Notes: a model not told the origin generated them from the letters alone. A stretch of 53,512 nucleotides of DNA from Gemmatimonadota bacterium (GCA_002714465.1 PAXL01000030.1:34516-88027), one strand, 5' to 3'. Shown: positions 35,458 through 44,093, numbered from the stretch's first letter. A program made the numbers and translations.

Positions 35458-36774
35458 GTGAAACCCAATATCGTCTTCATCTTCTCCGATCAGCATCGTG
35501 CCTGTACTACCAGCCTCGAGGGTGCTGCAGTCCAGACACCCAATCTGGAACGCATGGCAGCCGAAGGTATCACACACAAGAACTGTATCTCCAACGCGCC
35601 TGTCTGCACACCCTGGCGGGCCTCTTTTCTGACAGGTCAGTACCCCCTCACGAACGGGGTCTTCCTGAACGACCTTCAGCTCTCGACGAACAGACCTACG
35701 CTAGGCACGTGTCTGAAGGACGACGGATACCGCACAGGATACATTGGAAAGTGGCATCTTGACGGAAGTCAACGTGCGGGGTTTACCCCCCCAGGTCCCA
35801 GAAGACAGGGCTGGGACTTCTGGGCTGTCCTCAACTGCACGCATCGATATACGTCGTCCGATTACTACCTGAACGATGACGCCACGAAGCGAAAATGGGA
35901 CGGGTACGACGCCACATCCCAAACCGATGTCGCCCTGGAATTCATCACTGCTGCCGACGAGGACGATCGACCGTTTGCACTCGTAGTATCCTGGGGTCCA
36001 CCCCACAATCCGTATCGTGATCTCCCCAACGAGTATCTCAAGTTGTATCCGATCGAAGAGGCCGAGGTCCGGCCGAACTGCGAGACGCCCAGCAAGGAGG
36101 ATCTTTCAGGCTACTACGCTCACGTAACCGCTCTGGACCACGAGCTCGGGCGGATCCAGAACCTGCTCGAGCAGAAGGGCCTGATGGAAAACACCGTCTT
36201 CATCTACACCTCGGATCACGGGGATATGGTCGGGTCACAGGGTGAGCAGCGAAAGCAGAAGCCCTGGGACGAATCGATCCGTGTTCCCTTCGTCATTCGG
36301 TGCCCGGGCCAGCAGAAGAAGGGAGTGACAGTCAACAAACCGATTAACATGGTAGATCACATGCCTACCCTCCTGTCCTTTTCAGGTATCGACATACCAG
36401 AATCCGTGGAGGGCCGGAACGTGTCAGGCCTGTTCACTGGGCACGAGCCAGATGGTGACGATGTCGCCCTGACCATGTGTATCGCGCCGTTTGGAGAGTA
36501 TACCGGTCTTCCTTGGCGTGGCGTTCATACCACGCGATACACTTACACTCGTCGGCTCGATGGCCCTTGGCTCCTCTTCGACAACGAAACCGATCCCAAT
36601 CAGCTCCATAACCTGATCGACCAGCCAGAGTATGCTCCCCTTCAGGCAGAGCTCGAAAGCTACCTGACGAGGCTACTTGAAGAGCGCGGCGATCCCTTCA
36701 AACCCGCACAATACTACCTCGACAAGTGGGGGTTCGAGGTCAACGAGAAAGGCACGATCCCTTACACCAACTAA
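35458..36774 (+). CDS. Type I sulfatase (Cys-type, formylglycine-dependent)
   Basis: 438 residues of the alkaline-phosphatase-like arylsulfatase family. The formylglycine site is C50 in CTPWR (C-x-P-x-R), so a formylglycine-generating enzyme is needed. Metal residues: D11 with Q12 in FSDQHR (the second Asp of the usual DD is Gln) and SDHGDM near 258. KWHLDG near 98 and the Lys-rich RKQKPW near 268 fit substrate and sulfate contacts. No signal peptide, so it is probably cytoplasmic and acts on imported sulfated compounds. GTG at 35458, with GGATAG of the previous stop as a weak SD. Could also be a phosphonate monoester hydrolase, which shares the fold. Confidence 0.88.
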   Translation: MKPNIVFIFSDQHRACTTSLEGAAVQTPNLERMAAEGITHKNCISNAPVCTPWRASFLTGQYPLTNGVFLNDLQLSTNRPTLGTCLKDDGYRTGYIGKWHLDGSQRAGFTPPGPRRQGWDFWAVLNCTHRYTSSDYYLNDDATKRKWDGYDATSQTDVALEFITAADEDDRPFALVVSWGPPHNPYRDLPNEYLKLYPIEEAEVRPNCETPSKEDLSGYYAHVTALDHELGRIQNLLEQKGLMENTVFIYTSDHGDMVGSQGEQRKQKPWDESIRVPFVIRCPGQQKKGVTVNKPINMVDHMPTLLSFSGIDIPESVEGRNVSGLFTGHEPDGDDVALTMCIAPFGEYTGLPWRGVHTTRYTYTRRLDGPWLLFDNETDPNQLHNLIDQPEYAPLQAELESYLTRLLEERGDPFKPAQYYLDKWGFEVNEKGTIPYTN

Positions 36775-36802
36775 CCCCTCAATCTCGATTTTTGGAGTCC
36801 AC

Positions 36803-37936
36803 ATGAAGATCACAGATGTTAGATGCTTCCCGTGCTTCAAGGGCAGCCGGAACTACCTGTTCGTGAAAGTCGAGACGGACGAAGGCCTTTATGGTATCGG
36901 AGAGTTCGGGATCACTTGGAAGGAACAGGCAGGGATCGGTGCGATTGAGCATATGAAGACGGACCTGATCGGTCAGGACCCCCTCAATACGGAGTATCTC
37001 TGGCAGTTGCTGTTGCGGGGCGACTTCTTCCCTGGTGGCCGGATCAACATGGCCGCTCAGAGTGCGATCGACATCGCGCTTTGGGACATCAAAGGGAAAG
37101 CCCTGAATCAGCCCGTGTATATGCTGCTTGGCGGGAAGATGCGGGATCGCGTTGTCTGCTATAAGGGCATCGGTGGAAAGACGCCGGCCGCGACGGCCCA
37201 GAACGCGAGGGATCGTGTAGCGGAAGGCTTCAAGTTTGTCCGTCTTAGTGTGATGGACAGGGAGGGTGTCCTTGACGGTCCGGCTGCCGTCCGCGATGCC
37301 GTCGAACACTTCGCTGCGGTCCGGGAGGCCGTGGGCCCTGAGATAGAGATCGTGATAGATGTCCACACTCGCCTCGACCCGCCAGACACTATCCGTCTTG
37401 GCAGAAAACTCAACGCTTACGATCCGTTCTTCATCGAAGACCCGCTCCGATGCGAGAACCCTCAGAGCTATCGGCTCGTTAGGCAGCAGGTACCCTGTCC
37501 TTTGGCCATCGGCGAACACTTCGCGACCAAATGGGAGTTCCGTCAGTTGATCGAGGAAGAGCTCCTGGACTATGCCCGCATCGACCTCTGCATCGTCGGA
37601 GGTCTGACCGAGGCCCGGAAGATTGCCAACTGGTGCGAGACGCACTATATCAAAATCGTCCCACACAATCCGCTCGGCCCCGTCAGCGCCGCCGCCTGCC
37701 TCCACCTTGATATCGCCACCGACAACTTCGCTGTCCAAGAAGCCGGTCTCGTAGGTAATGCGGTCTTGGATGACCTATTCCCGGTCCAGACTCCCTACGA
37801 GAATGGCTACATGCTCGCTCCCTCCTCCCCTGGCCTGGGGATCGAGTTCAATGAAGAAGCCGCAAAAGCCTATCCTTTTAAGCCCATGCACGGGCCTCGA
37901 CTCCGAAGAAGTGATGGGTCGTTTACTAATTGGTAG
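36803..37936 (+). CDS. Enolase-superfamily dehydratase of the ManD/RspA type
   Basis: 377 residues. The barrel text is close to D-mannonate dehydratase (ManD): metal ligands D in VIDVHTRL, E in FFIEDPL and E in AIGEHF; the ring QLIEEELLDYARIDL, then VPHNPLGPVS and the terminal GLGIEFNEEA and DGSFTNW. The lysine pair of mandelate racemase is absent (FKFVRLSV), as in ManD. Likely converts mannonate, gluconate or a related acid to 2-keto-3-deoxygluconate. Start: ATG 36803 with TTTGGAG upstream. In the middle of the cluster with a sulfatase and a LarA-like protein. Confidence 0.88.
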   Translation: MKITDVRCFPCFKGSRNYLFVKVETDEGLYGIGEFGITWKEQAGIGAIEHMKTDLIGQDPLNTEYLWQLLLRGDFFPGGRINMAAQSAIDIALWDIKGKALNQPVYMLLGGKMRDRVVCYKGIGGKTPAATAQNARDRVAEGFKFVRLSVMDREGVLDGPAAVRDAVEHFAAVREAVGPEIEIVIDVHTRLDPPDTIRLGRKLNAYDPFFIEDPLRCENPQSYRLVRQQVPCPLAIGEHFATKWEFRQLIEEELLDYARIDLCIVGGLTEARKIANWCETHYIKIVPHNPLGPVSAAACLHLDIATDNFAVQEAGLVGNAVLDDLFPVQTPYENGYMLAPSSPGLGIEFNEEAAKAYPFKPMHGPRLRRSDGSFTNW

Positions 37937-38042
37937 ACACGGAGGGAATAATCACCCAAACAGTCGGTGATCCTCATCCTTTACCTACTGAACTTGAGGA
38001 TGAAACTACTCCACGGCCGGAGACACGAAGGTAGTTTAAGAG

Positions 38043-38335
38043 TTAGACTTGGTGGATATTTTCAATCTCTGGCGGAGATTTTAGCTCAACGATACCGTCA
38101 TCCTTAACGACAATGCCGGCGACATAAAACCAGACGCCCCCCTCATAGCATGTTGCTAGATGGCTGATAATCCAACCTCTCGCATTTCAACCATCAGCGC
38201 GTTATCGTAAAAAAATCGCGAGTCAGCCGGCATCCAATGCCTGCTGACTTTGACCACACCGTGCAGTATTTTGTCAGGTAGCTTGTCGGCGATTTCGCGC
38301 AAGATGTACGCCTCTATGTTCTCCGTATCCTCCAA
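38043..38335 (-). pseudogene. Small gene with a single dinucleotide frameshift, product unrecognised
   Basis: Minus strand. From TTG 38335 one frame reads EAYILREIADKLPDKILHG, SRHWMPADSRFFYDN and LMVEM, then stops at 38156. The next frame reads RGWIISHLATCYEGGVWF, GIVVKDDGIVELKSPP and ends with TAA at 38043-38045. Deleting one GA from CGAGAGG (near 38181-38187) gives MVEMRGWII and a continuous protein of about 96 residues. Both halves have good codon structure, so the break is recent or a sequencing error. A seven-T run (38208-38214) is not the cause, because the frame is intact on both sides. Family unknown. The rest of 37937-38384 has no gene. Confidence 0.5.
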
Positions 38336-38384
38336 GCAGGGCTCTGAGGTTCCGCCTATTAATCCTAGTCACCGAGGTAGTCCG

Positions 38385-39554
38385 ATGCAAACCGTTAAGG
38401 TTCCGTTCGGGATGTACTACAGTGATACGAAGTTCGAGATGACGTTCCCTGCCGAGTGGGAAGTCGAGGTCTCAGAGATGGCGGGAGGGCCGGACATCGG
38501 GGAGACCGGGATACGGAAAGCATTTGCGAATCCAATTGGGTCGGCAAGGTTGTCAGAGATCGCAAATGGTAAGAATTCAGTCGCGATTCTGATCGATGAT
38601 CTCACCCGGCCTACGCCAGCTGGCCGGCTGATTCCCTATATCCTAGAAGAGCTGGCAGAGGCTGGGATCCACGAGGATCAAGTAAGAATCATCGGGGCTG
38701 TTGCTGCCCACCGTGCGATGATTCGACAGGATTTTGTAAAGAAGCTCGGCGAGAACATCGTCGATCGGATGCAGGTAGTCTGTCACAACGCGGACGACAA
38801 CCTGGACTTTCTGGGTCACACCAGCCGGGGCATACCAATGTGGGTGAACCGTGACTTTATGGCCTGTCAAGTGCGGATTGCGCTGGGCATGATCACGCCG
38901 CGAGGCGGTTTCTTCGGCGGCGGGGCGAAGCTCGTGCTGCCAGGTGCGTCCGGGCGAGTGTCGATTGCCGCGAACCACCGCTACGTTCACGAGGGATTTC
39001 GCGAGCATCTCGACGAGGTAGCACGACTGGTAGGCCTCGACTTTCTCGTCAACCCCTGCCTGAACGCGGATCTCGAAATCGACGCGCTCGTCACGGGTGA
39101 TCCGGTCGACGCTTACTGGGCGGGTGTCGCGATCGGGAAGAAGGTGTACGCCTCCCCATTCCCGGAGAAACCCGATATCGCCATCTTCAACGCATGGCCG
39201 AAGGATGCGGAGTTCACGCAGGCCGGTATGGCGATGGTGCCTGTCCAATCCGGAAACGCCCAGAACATGAAAGAAAATACAACAGTCGTGATCGCTACGG
39301 CCTCGCCGGAGGGTATGGGTTTCCATTCCGTCTTCGGTGCTGGAGCCGAGCTTCGCGGGAAACCCTCCCCCCAGAGATGGCGAACGATCATCTTCTCACC
39401 GAACCTGAACAAATGGGACGTGATGCTCATGTATGGCGAACACGCAACCTTCTGCAAGACTTGGGACGAAGTGCTCGCAGAGCTTCAACGAATCCACGGG
39501 AAACAGGCCCGTGTATCGGTTTTTCCTTATGGATCGATTCAGTACTGCGAGTGA
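38385..39554 (+). CDS. LarA-like (DUF2088) nickel-pincer racemase/epimerase family protein
   Basis: 389 residues. LarA-family blocks: DDLTRPTP at 71-78, AVAAHR with H109, VVCHNADD with H134, GFFGGGAKLVLPG with K182 (the Lys that carries the pincer cofactor in LarA) and NHRYVHE near 198. Family members racemise or epimerise hydroxy acids with the nickel-pincer nucleotide made by LarBCE, none of which is in the window. The substrate is likely a sugar acid or hydroxy acid of the cluster. Start: ATG 38385 with GAGGTAG seven bases upstream; the longer open frame from 38250 runs over the remnant on the other strand. Confidence 0.85.
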   Translation: MQTVKVPFGMYYSDTKFEMTFPAEWEVEVSEMAGGPDIGETGIRKAFANPIGSARLSEIANGKNSVAILIDDLTRPTPAGRLIPYILEELAEAGIHEDQVRIIGAVAAHRAMIRQDFVKKLGENIVDRMQVVCHNADDNLDFLGHTSRGIPMWVNRDFMACQVRIALGMITPRGGFFGGGAKLVLPGASGRVSIAANHRYVHEGFREHLDEVARLVGLDFLVNPCLNADLEIDALVTGDPVDAYWAGVAIGKKVYASPFPEKPDIAIFNAWPKDAEFTQAGMAMVPVQSGNAQNMKENTTVVIATASPEGMGFHSVFGAGAELRGKPSPQRWRTIIFSPNLNKWDVMLMYGEHATFCKTWDEVLAELQRIHGKQARVSVFPYGSIQYCE

Positions 39555-39572
39555 GAGTTAAGGGATACGCTG

Positions 39573-40304
39573 ATGTCGAGAGGTCTGTTCTTATGGGTGA
39601 CCTTCTTCGTGCTCTGGCTTCTCGCACTCCAGCGCGCAACGGGGCACGCATTAAAGGTCGAGAGCCTACAGCTGCGCGGGACCACGTTCCAACCCGGTCC
39701 CGTGAACGCCTCGACCATCATGTTCCACGTCTGCCTGACAACGTTGCTTTGCGTGATCCTGATCGTGATCGTCTACGAGAACCCGGCGGTGCTCTGGTTC
39801 GGTGGACCAAGCGTGTTGGCTACGATTGTTCAGGGCGCGATGATCCGGCCCTACCGCGGCTTTTCCGAGGCCGCGCGTACACGTCGCATCTCACCCTACT
39901 GGATTACCGAACAGTGGCCCCTCGCTCTTCTGGGCCTGAGCACTAGCGCGGCCGGCTTCGTCTGGTATTTCCTTTCGGCCAACGCCTATCCTCTTCTGCT
40001 CGTCGGCTACAGCGCATTCTTCCTGTACGCCTTTGCCTTCTACTTCGAACACAGCAACGGAATCCGGATCACACCGACCACGTTTCAGTACGTACGGAGC
40101 TTTCCACGTCTCCGTGCATACGTGCATCGTAGACCTCGCTCAAAGGAACTGGGTCTGACGATACGTCGACGCAGGCGAGGCATCTACAAGCTTCGAATAA
40201 GGGAGCCGCACCAGTCAGATATCGAGTTGACCGCCAGCCTCTCCTCCCGACAGCGACTCACTTTGGAATTGGAGGAATACTTCATCAGAACGGACCAAGC
40301 GTAA
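39573..40304 (+). CDS. Hypothetical multi-pass membrane protein
   Basis: 243 residues, AAGGGA ahead of ATG 39573 and 18 bases after the LarA-like stop, so probably the last member of that operon. Hydrophobic segments: 5-21 (LFLWVTFFVLWLLALQ), about 48-67 (TIMFHVCLTTLLCVILIVIV), 72-88, about 112-132 (WPLALLGLSTSAAGFVWYF) and 134-152. The last 80 residues are soluble and very basic (RRPRSKELGL, RRRRRGIYKL), ending in an acidic helix. The shape resembles small PH-like membrane proteins. Function unknown. Confidence 0.7.
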   Translation: MSRGLFLWVTFFVLWLLALQRATGHALKVESLQLRGTTFQPGPVNASTIMFHVCLTTLLCVILIVIVYENPAVLWFGGPSVLATIVQGAMIRPYRGFSEAARTRRISPYWITEQWPLALLGLSTSAAGFVWYFLSANAYPLLLVGYSAFFLYAFAFYFEHSNGIRITPTTFQYVRSFPRLRAYVHRRPRSKELGLTIRRRRRGIYKLRIREPHQSDIELTASLSSRQRLTLELEEYFIRTDQA

Positions 40305-40418
40305 GGCTCTCCTAGGCACACACCGACTGTTCAGATAATGGTCTGACCTCAAGACATCCCACATCATTCCTTCCTAGCTCGTCTTATTCGGTCTCTGGTT
40401 ACCGGATTTTAACCCCTC

Positions 40419-40598
40419 TTGTTCCTCATTTACGGTGGATTCTTTCTGTTCTGGTTCTTCTGCACGCTCTGCAACGGAGTCACTATCTTTCACGACGCCT
40501 TCGAGACTTCGGCTAACTTTCCGGGCCTGCACGAAGTGACCACGAGGTCTCGCCGACCAAAATTTCTAAATCTGACTCTGGAAGAGATAAAACGTTAG
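40419..40598 (+). CDS. Possible small membrane protein or remnant
   Basis: 59 codons from TTG 40419: a hydrophobic segment (FLIYGGFFLFWFFCTLCNGV) and a polar tail (HDAFETSANFPGLHE, NLTLEEIKR), ending at TAG 40596-40598. Composition is like a real single-TM protein, but the start is a TTG without SD and an in-frame TAA stands nine bases upstream of it. The frame before that stop is also protein-like for about 13 residues, so this may be the 3' end of a broken gene. The rest of 40305-40703 shows no gene. Confidence 0.35.
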   Translation: MFLIYGGFFLFWFFCTLCNGVTIFHDAFETSANFPGLHEVTTRSRRPKFLNLTLEEIKR

Positions 40599-40703
40599 GA
40601 TCGTGCGAGAGTATCGAAGGTTGCAATTACAAACGACCGTTTCAGATGCATCCGACATAACTCAACCTTAACTGAGCGTTCGGACCGACGTGGACCTTCC
40701 TAT

Positions 40704-41738
40704 TTATCGATACTTGGTCGGAAATGCTTTCCCTTTACGTGCACTCTGACCAGCGAGATCGAGGATGTGGATCGGGCGTCGGGCCCACTCCGGTGTGATG
40801 ACCAGTTCTGTTCCCTTAACCAGATGGTCGGCGATGTTCTTGTAGAACTTCGGCCAGAGGCTCGCCGTGTTCCGTCCCTTCGTGATTACCTTCTGGTCAC
40901 CCTGCTGCTGAATCATCTCGTAGGTCTGACCATCGAAAATGTAGCTGCCCGTCGTACCCGAGATCTCCAGCTGCCCGGCTTTCGGGTTCGTCTCGATGGA
41001 GGATACGGTCAAGTTCAGCCAGGCACCGTTCTTGAACCGAACCACTGCTGACGCCACATCCTCGTTCGTGTCCTTCTTCCAAGCTGTCTTCCGCGCCCAG
41101 AACCCGGTTTTTGCGTACCCGGTAACCTCTTTCATCTCGTCGTCGATGATCTGAAGCGCATACTCGAGCAGGTGCACGCCCCAATCATAAAGGATCCCAC
41201 CCGAGATTGATTTGCTAGAGCGCCACCACTCACGCGGCATCTGATACCCTCCGATATGCGCTTCGACACGGTAGATATCTCCGATCGCCTTCTCCCGGTG
41301 AATATGCTTGAGCGCTTCGAGGACGCAGCCGTCCCAATGACGGTTATGGTAGGTCGAAAGAAGAAGTTTCCGCTTCTTCGCCTCTCGAATCATCGCATCG
41401 CATTCGGCCGTCGTGATTGCAAGCGGCTTCTCGCTAATCACACTCCGCCCCGACTGCAGACACTGGAGTGCCAGCTTCGCGTGCGTGTTGTGCGGCGTAA
41501 TCAGCACAATCAGATTCACATTGGATTTTTTAAGCATCCGTGAGACGGATGCATAGGTCTCGATCTCTGGAAACTCCTCTTCAGCAACCTGTCGTCTCTC
41601 CGGGTCCACTTCAGCCACAGCAATAGGTGTCATACCTGCGATTTGCATATCCGTAAGGTGTCGGCGCCCCATGTTGAAGGCACCACCGTATCCAATCACG
41701 CCAACCTTGATGTCTTTCGCCCGCTTGAACTTGGCCAT
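40704..41738 (-). CDS. Gfo/Idh/MocA family oxidoreductase
   Basis: 344 residues. Rossmann text VGVIGYGGAFNMGRRH near residue 12, hallmark SVISEKPLAIT near 99, active-site block GGILYDWGVHLLEYA near 190, where GVH and the Asp are catalytic-type residues. Start: ATG 41738 with GAGGGG about eight bases upstream; 21 extra residues to 41801 are not family-like. It stands alone on the minus strand. The substrate is unknown, but several sugar isomerase genes are near. Confidence 0.9.
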   Translation of the reverse strand: MAKFKRAKDIKVGVIGYGGAFNMGRRHLTDMQIAGMTPIAVAEVDPERRQVAEEEFPEIETYASVSRMLKKSNVNLIVLITPHNTHAKLALQCLQSGRSVISEKPLAITTAECDAMIREAKKRKLLLSTYHNRHWDGCVLEALKHIHREKAIGDIYRVEAHIGGYQMPREWWRSSKSISGGILYDWGVHLLEYALQIIDDEMKEVTGYAKTGFWARKTAWKKDTNEDVASAVVRFKNGAWLNLTVSSIETNPKAGQLEISGTTGSYIFDGQTYEMIQQQGDQKVITKGRNTASLWPKFYKNIADHLVKGTELVITPEWARRPIHILDLAGQSARKGKAFPTKYR

Positions 41739-42134
41739 CCCATCCCCTCTCGTTATCAGTATTAGGTATCCCGCGTCGACAGAATATGACTGTGCGCACA
41801 AACAGTAAAGCCCCGCACTCCTCTGGAGTACGGGGCCGATCCCTCTGCAGAAAGTAAGGGTACGCTATGCGGCACTGTTAGATACCGTTTCACGCCTCGA
41901 CCGTCAGGCATCGTGTGGAACAGTGACCAGAGGGGGCCAAGACAGACGCATATTTGCAACCGTTTCGACCTGGTTTCTGAGCTCAACCTCTGCCTAGACA
42001 AGACCGTCACGTTTGTCTGAGCTCTCCTAATCTTCGTTCAGGTAGCGATGTTCGTTCAGCGCCATCAAGCCTCCTGACATCGAAGAAATCGTGTCGACTG
42101 TCCTGAAGACGCCTTAAGGGTGGCAGACGGAGCA
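41739..42134 (-). other. Gap with imperfect hairpin and a short protein-like remnant
   Basis: Minus-strand hairpin 41810-41836 (CGGGGC and GCCCCG outer arms, GGAGT and ACTCC inner arms, one mismatch) is followed by TTTACTGTTT and may end the upstream transcript. Between it and the isomerase stop, the frame reads CSVCHP, a stop, then GVFRTVDTISSM and NEHRYLNED (stop 42027-42029). CSVCH has the form of a c-type haem site, but the text is too short to name. Confidence 0.25.
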
Positions 42135-42935
42135 CTAGGCGACCAACCCAGAGATGTACTCGTGGGTCCGCTTTAGATCCTCATCGACGTCAGCGGGCTC
42201 CGTTGATCCGACGCACTCGATATACATAGGTCCTGTGAACCCGCCTGCCTGCATCTTCTCGATGATGTAGGGAAAATCGACCAGACCATCCCCAGCCGTT
42301 ATCATCACATCGGGTTTGTCTCCGTCGAGGCTGCAGTCTTTGACAATTAGAGTCGACGTTCTTGACGCGATCATCTCGACCTCGGACTCTGGTCGCACCT
42401 CCCCCTTCGTGTAGAAGATAATATTCCCCGGGTCGTACGAGATTCGGAATGCCGGGTGATCCACCTGATCGTGCAGCGATATTAGTTCCTGCGCGGTCAG
42501 ACTGATCCCACCGTGTGGCTTCAGGGATATCCCGATCCCGGCTTCCGCCGCGTGATCAGCCACGGCAGACATCAACTTCGGGTAGTTCGCATACTGCTCT
42601 TCCTTACTCGTTCCCAGCTCAAGAATCCACTTCGCCCCTAATGTGGCGCAATTTTTGATCAGCTTCTTGTAATCGTCTGTCGCACCGTCCAATCCTAGCT
42701 CCAGATGTGTCCGCCCCAGAACCATCGAGCAAGACAAGCCTGCATCGTCTGCCGCCTTCCGGGCTGCGGCCACTTGACTGTCCGAGCTCGCCGAATCTAT
42801 AGGCATATTGCCGTTGTGAGCAAACATAGCCACATCCAAGTAGCCTGCTCCAGCGATGCGTTCACAGGCCTCTGCAAACTCCAGACTGTTATAGGGACGC
42901 GTCGTGCTTCCCAGTGTATGTTGTCCCACCTCCAT
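42135..42935 (-). CDS. Sugar phosphate isomerase/epimerase (AP endonuclease-2-like TIM barrel)
   Basis: 266 residues. TIM-barrel family of xylose-isomerase-like enzymes. Visible: LDVAMFAHNG near 34, KWILELGTS near 102, GISLKPHGG near 135 (metal Glu replaced by Lys-Pro-His context), RISYDPGNII near 166, LIVKDC near 195 and MYIECVGS near 243 with the C-terminal Glu. Strong SD AAGGAGAT directly before ATG 42935. Only six bases separate it from the stop of the K+ channel gene upstream, so the two are cotranscribed despite unrelated roles. Substrate unknown. Confidence 0.82.
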   Translation of the reverse strand: MEVGQHTLGSTTRPYNSLEFAEACERIAGAGYLDVAMFAHNGNMPIDSASSDSQVAAARKAADDAGLSCSMVLGRTHLELGLDGATDDYKKLIKNCATLGAKWILELGTSKEEQYANYPKLMSAVADHAAEAGIGISLKPHGGISLTAQELISLHDQVDHPAFRISYDPGNIIFYTKGEVRPESEVEMIASRTSTLIVKDCSLDGDKPDVMITAGDGLVDFPYIIEKMQAGGFTGPMYIECVGSTEPADVDEDLKRTHEYISGLVA

Positions 42936-42941
42936 ATCTCC

Positions 42942-44021
42942 TTAGGATGATGCGTTGTCGTAATAAACTCGCCACTCGGCAATCTGCCAGTTCTCAATCC
43001 TAGCCTCGATCGCTGCCGGAACCATCTTCCCTTCAAAGGTGGTGATGGAGCCGACGAGCAGAACAATGTCCTCCTTCACGGCCATCGCCCGTGTACGGAC
43101 TGCAAATTGAGATCGCGCACCGAGCAGGACTTCCCATGATGCTATTCCCCCTTTCGAGTCGACCGGTGCGTGGTTGTCCGTAATAAGTCGCTTGACCTGT
43201 TGAAGATCGTGACAATTGATGGCCTCCACGAACCTTGCGACGGTTTCTTCGTTCGTCTCAACCGGTGAATCGCTCTCCCTGGCGATAGCCTCAATGAAAC
43301 CCGAACTCAGTATCCCCGCTGGAAGGGCGAACATGCCTATCCCCAGCATGGCGATCAGGATCCCAAAGAACTTGCCGAGTGGAGTGATCGGGAAGACATC
43401 TCCATATCCAATCGTCGTCAATGTCACCATACCCCACCACATAGCAGACGGAATGCTTGAGAACGCCTCGGGCTGAGCCTCGTGCTCTACGTAGTACATC
43501 AGGCTCGAGATCATAATCAGCACGATAATCAGAACTGTCGCGACAAGCACCATCTCCTGCCGCTTTTCCCGGACAACCGATCCAAGTAGACGGATCGACC
43601 GGATATAGCGTCCCATCTTGAAAAGACGAAATAGCCTGAGCAGGCGGACGGCCCCGACAAGGGTCGGGTCGAGATCCAGAAATAGATCGAGGTAGAAAGG
43701 GGCGATCGCCAGAAGATCGACCAATGCGAACCCGCTGACGCCGAACCGGATCCTACCCGCCACACCGCGTGCATATTCCGGATCCGAAGTGCACGACCAA
43801 AGTCTGAGCACGTACTCGGCTGTAAAAACGATCACCGAGAACGTCTCGAAGGCCCCGAGGAAGTTGCCAAAGGTATTCGCAACGACGTCGACTGTCTCGA
43901 CGATGACCATCAGGACGTTGAGACCGATGAGCGTGACAATGAACGTGTCGAAGGCACGGCTTGCTCGATCACCGTGCTCCGCGCGCTCCATGATTTCATA
44001 CGTTCGGTGCTGAATGTTCAT
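42942..44021 (-). CDS. Voltage-gated K+ channel with C-terminal NTF2/SnoaL-like domain
   Basis: 359 residues. Six-TM Kv architecture: S1 about 25-42, S2 about 55-75, S3 about 98-116, S4 with regularly spaced Arg (RLLRLFRLFKMGRYIRSI at 126-143), S5 about 155-177, pore helix and filter TIGYGD at 203-208, S6 about 217-243. Residues about 258-356 are a separate alpha+beta domain (ARFVEAINCHDLQQVKRLI, IVLLVGSITTFE, ENWQIAEWRVYYD) that reads like an NTF2 or SnoaL-like fold, which would form dimers or bind a small molecule. Start ATG 44021 (MNIQHRTY); an upstream TTG adds six residues. Inner membrane, tetramer. Confidence 0.87.
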   Translation of the reverse strand: MNIQHRTYEIMERAEHGDRASRAFDTFIVTLIGLNVLMVIVETVDVVANTFGNFLGAFETFSVIVFTAEYVLRLWSCTSDPEYARGVAGRIRFGVSGFALVDLLAIAPFYLDLFLDLDPTLVGAVRLLRLFRLFKMGRYIRSIRLLGSVVREKRQEMVLVATVLIIVLIMISSLMYYVEHEAQPEAFSSIPSAMWWGMVTLTTIGYGDVFPITPLGKFFGILIAMLGIGMFALPAGILSSGFIEAIARESDSPVETNEETVARFVEAINCHDLQQVKRLITDNHAPVDSKGGIASWEVLLGARSQFAVRTRAMAVKEDIVLLVGSITTFEGKMVPAAIEARIENWQIAEWRVYYDNASS

Positions 44022-44064
44022 TGCGACCGGGACTCTCAAGTTATCTTCGACAAGCGAAGCTACG

Positions 44065-44093
44065 TTGACAGTTTCAACGAGTCAAAATATACT
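44065..44093 (+). promoter_or_regulatory. Strong promoter for nhaC
   Basis: TTGACA (44065-44070), 17 bp, TATACT (44088-44093). The TTG start of the gene is at 44123, giving a leader of about 22 bases that contains GAGG. Confidence 0.75.

Noticed and set aside
39194..39946. Plus-strand open frame of 250 codons spanning the LarA-like end and membrane gene
   Set aside because: It overlaps two better-supported genes in another frame and contains no coherent protein text.
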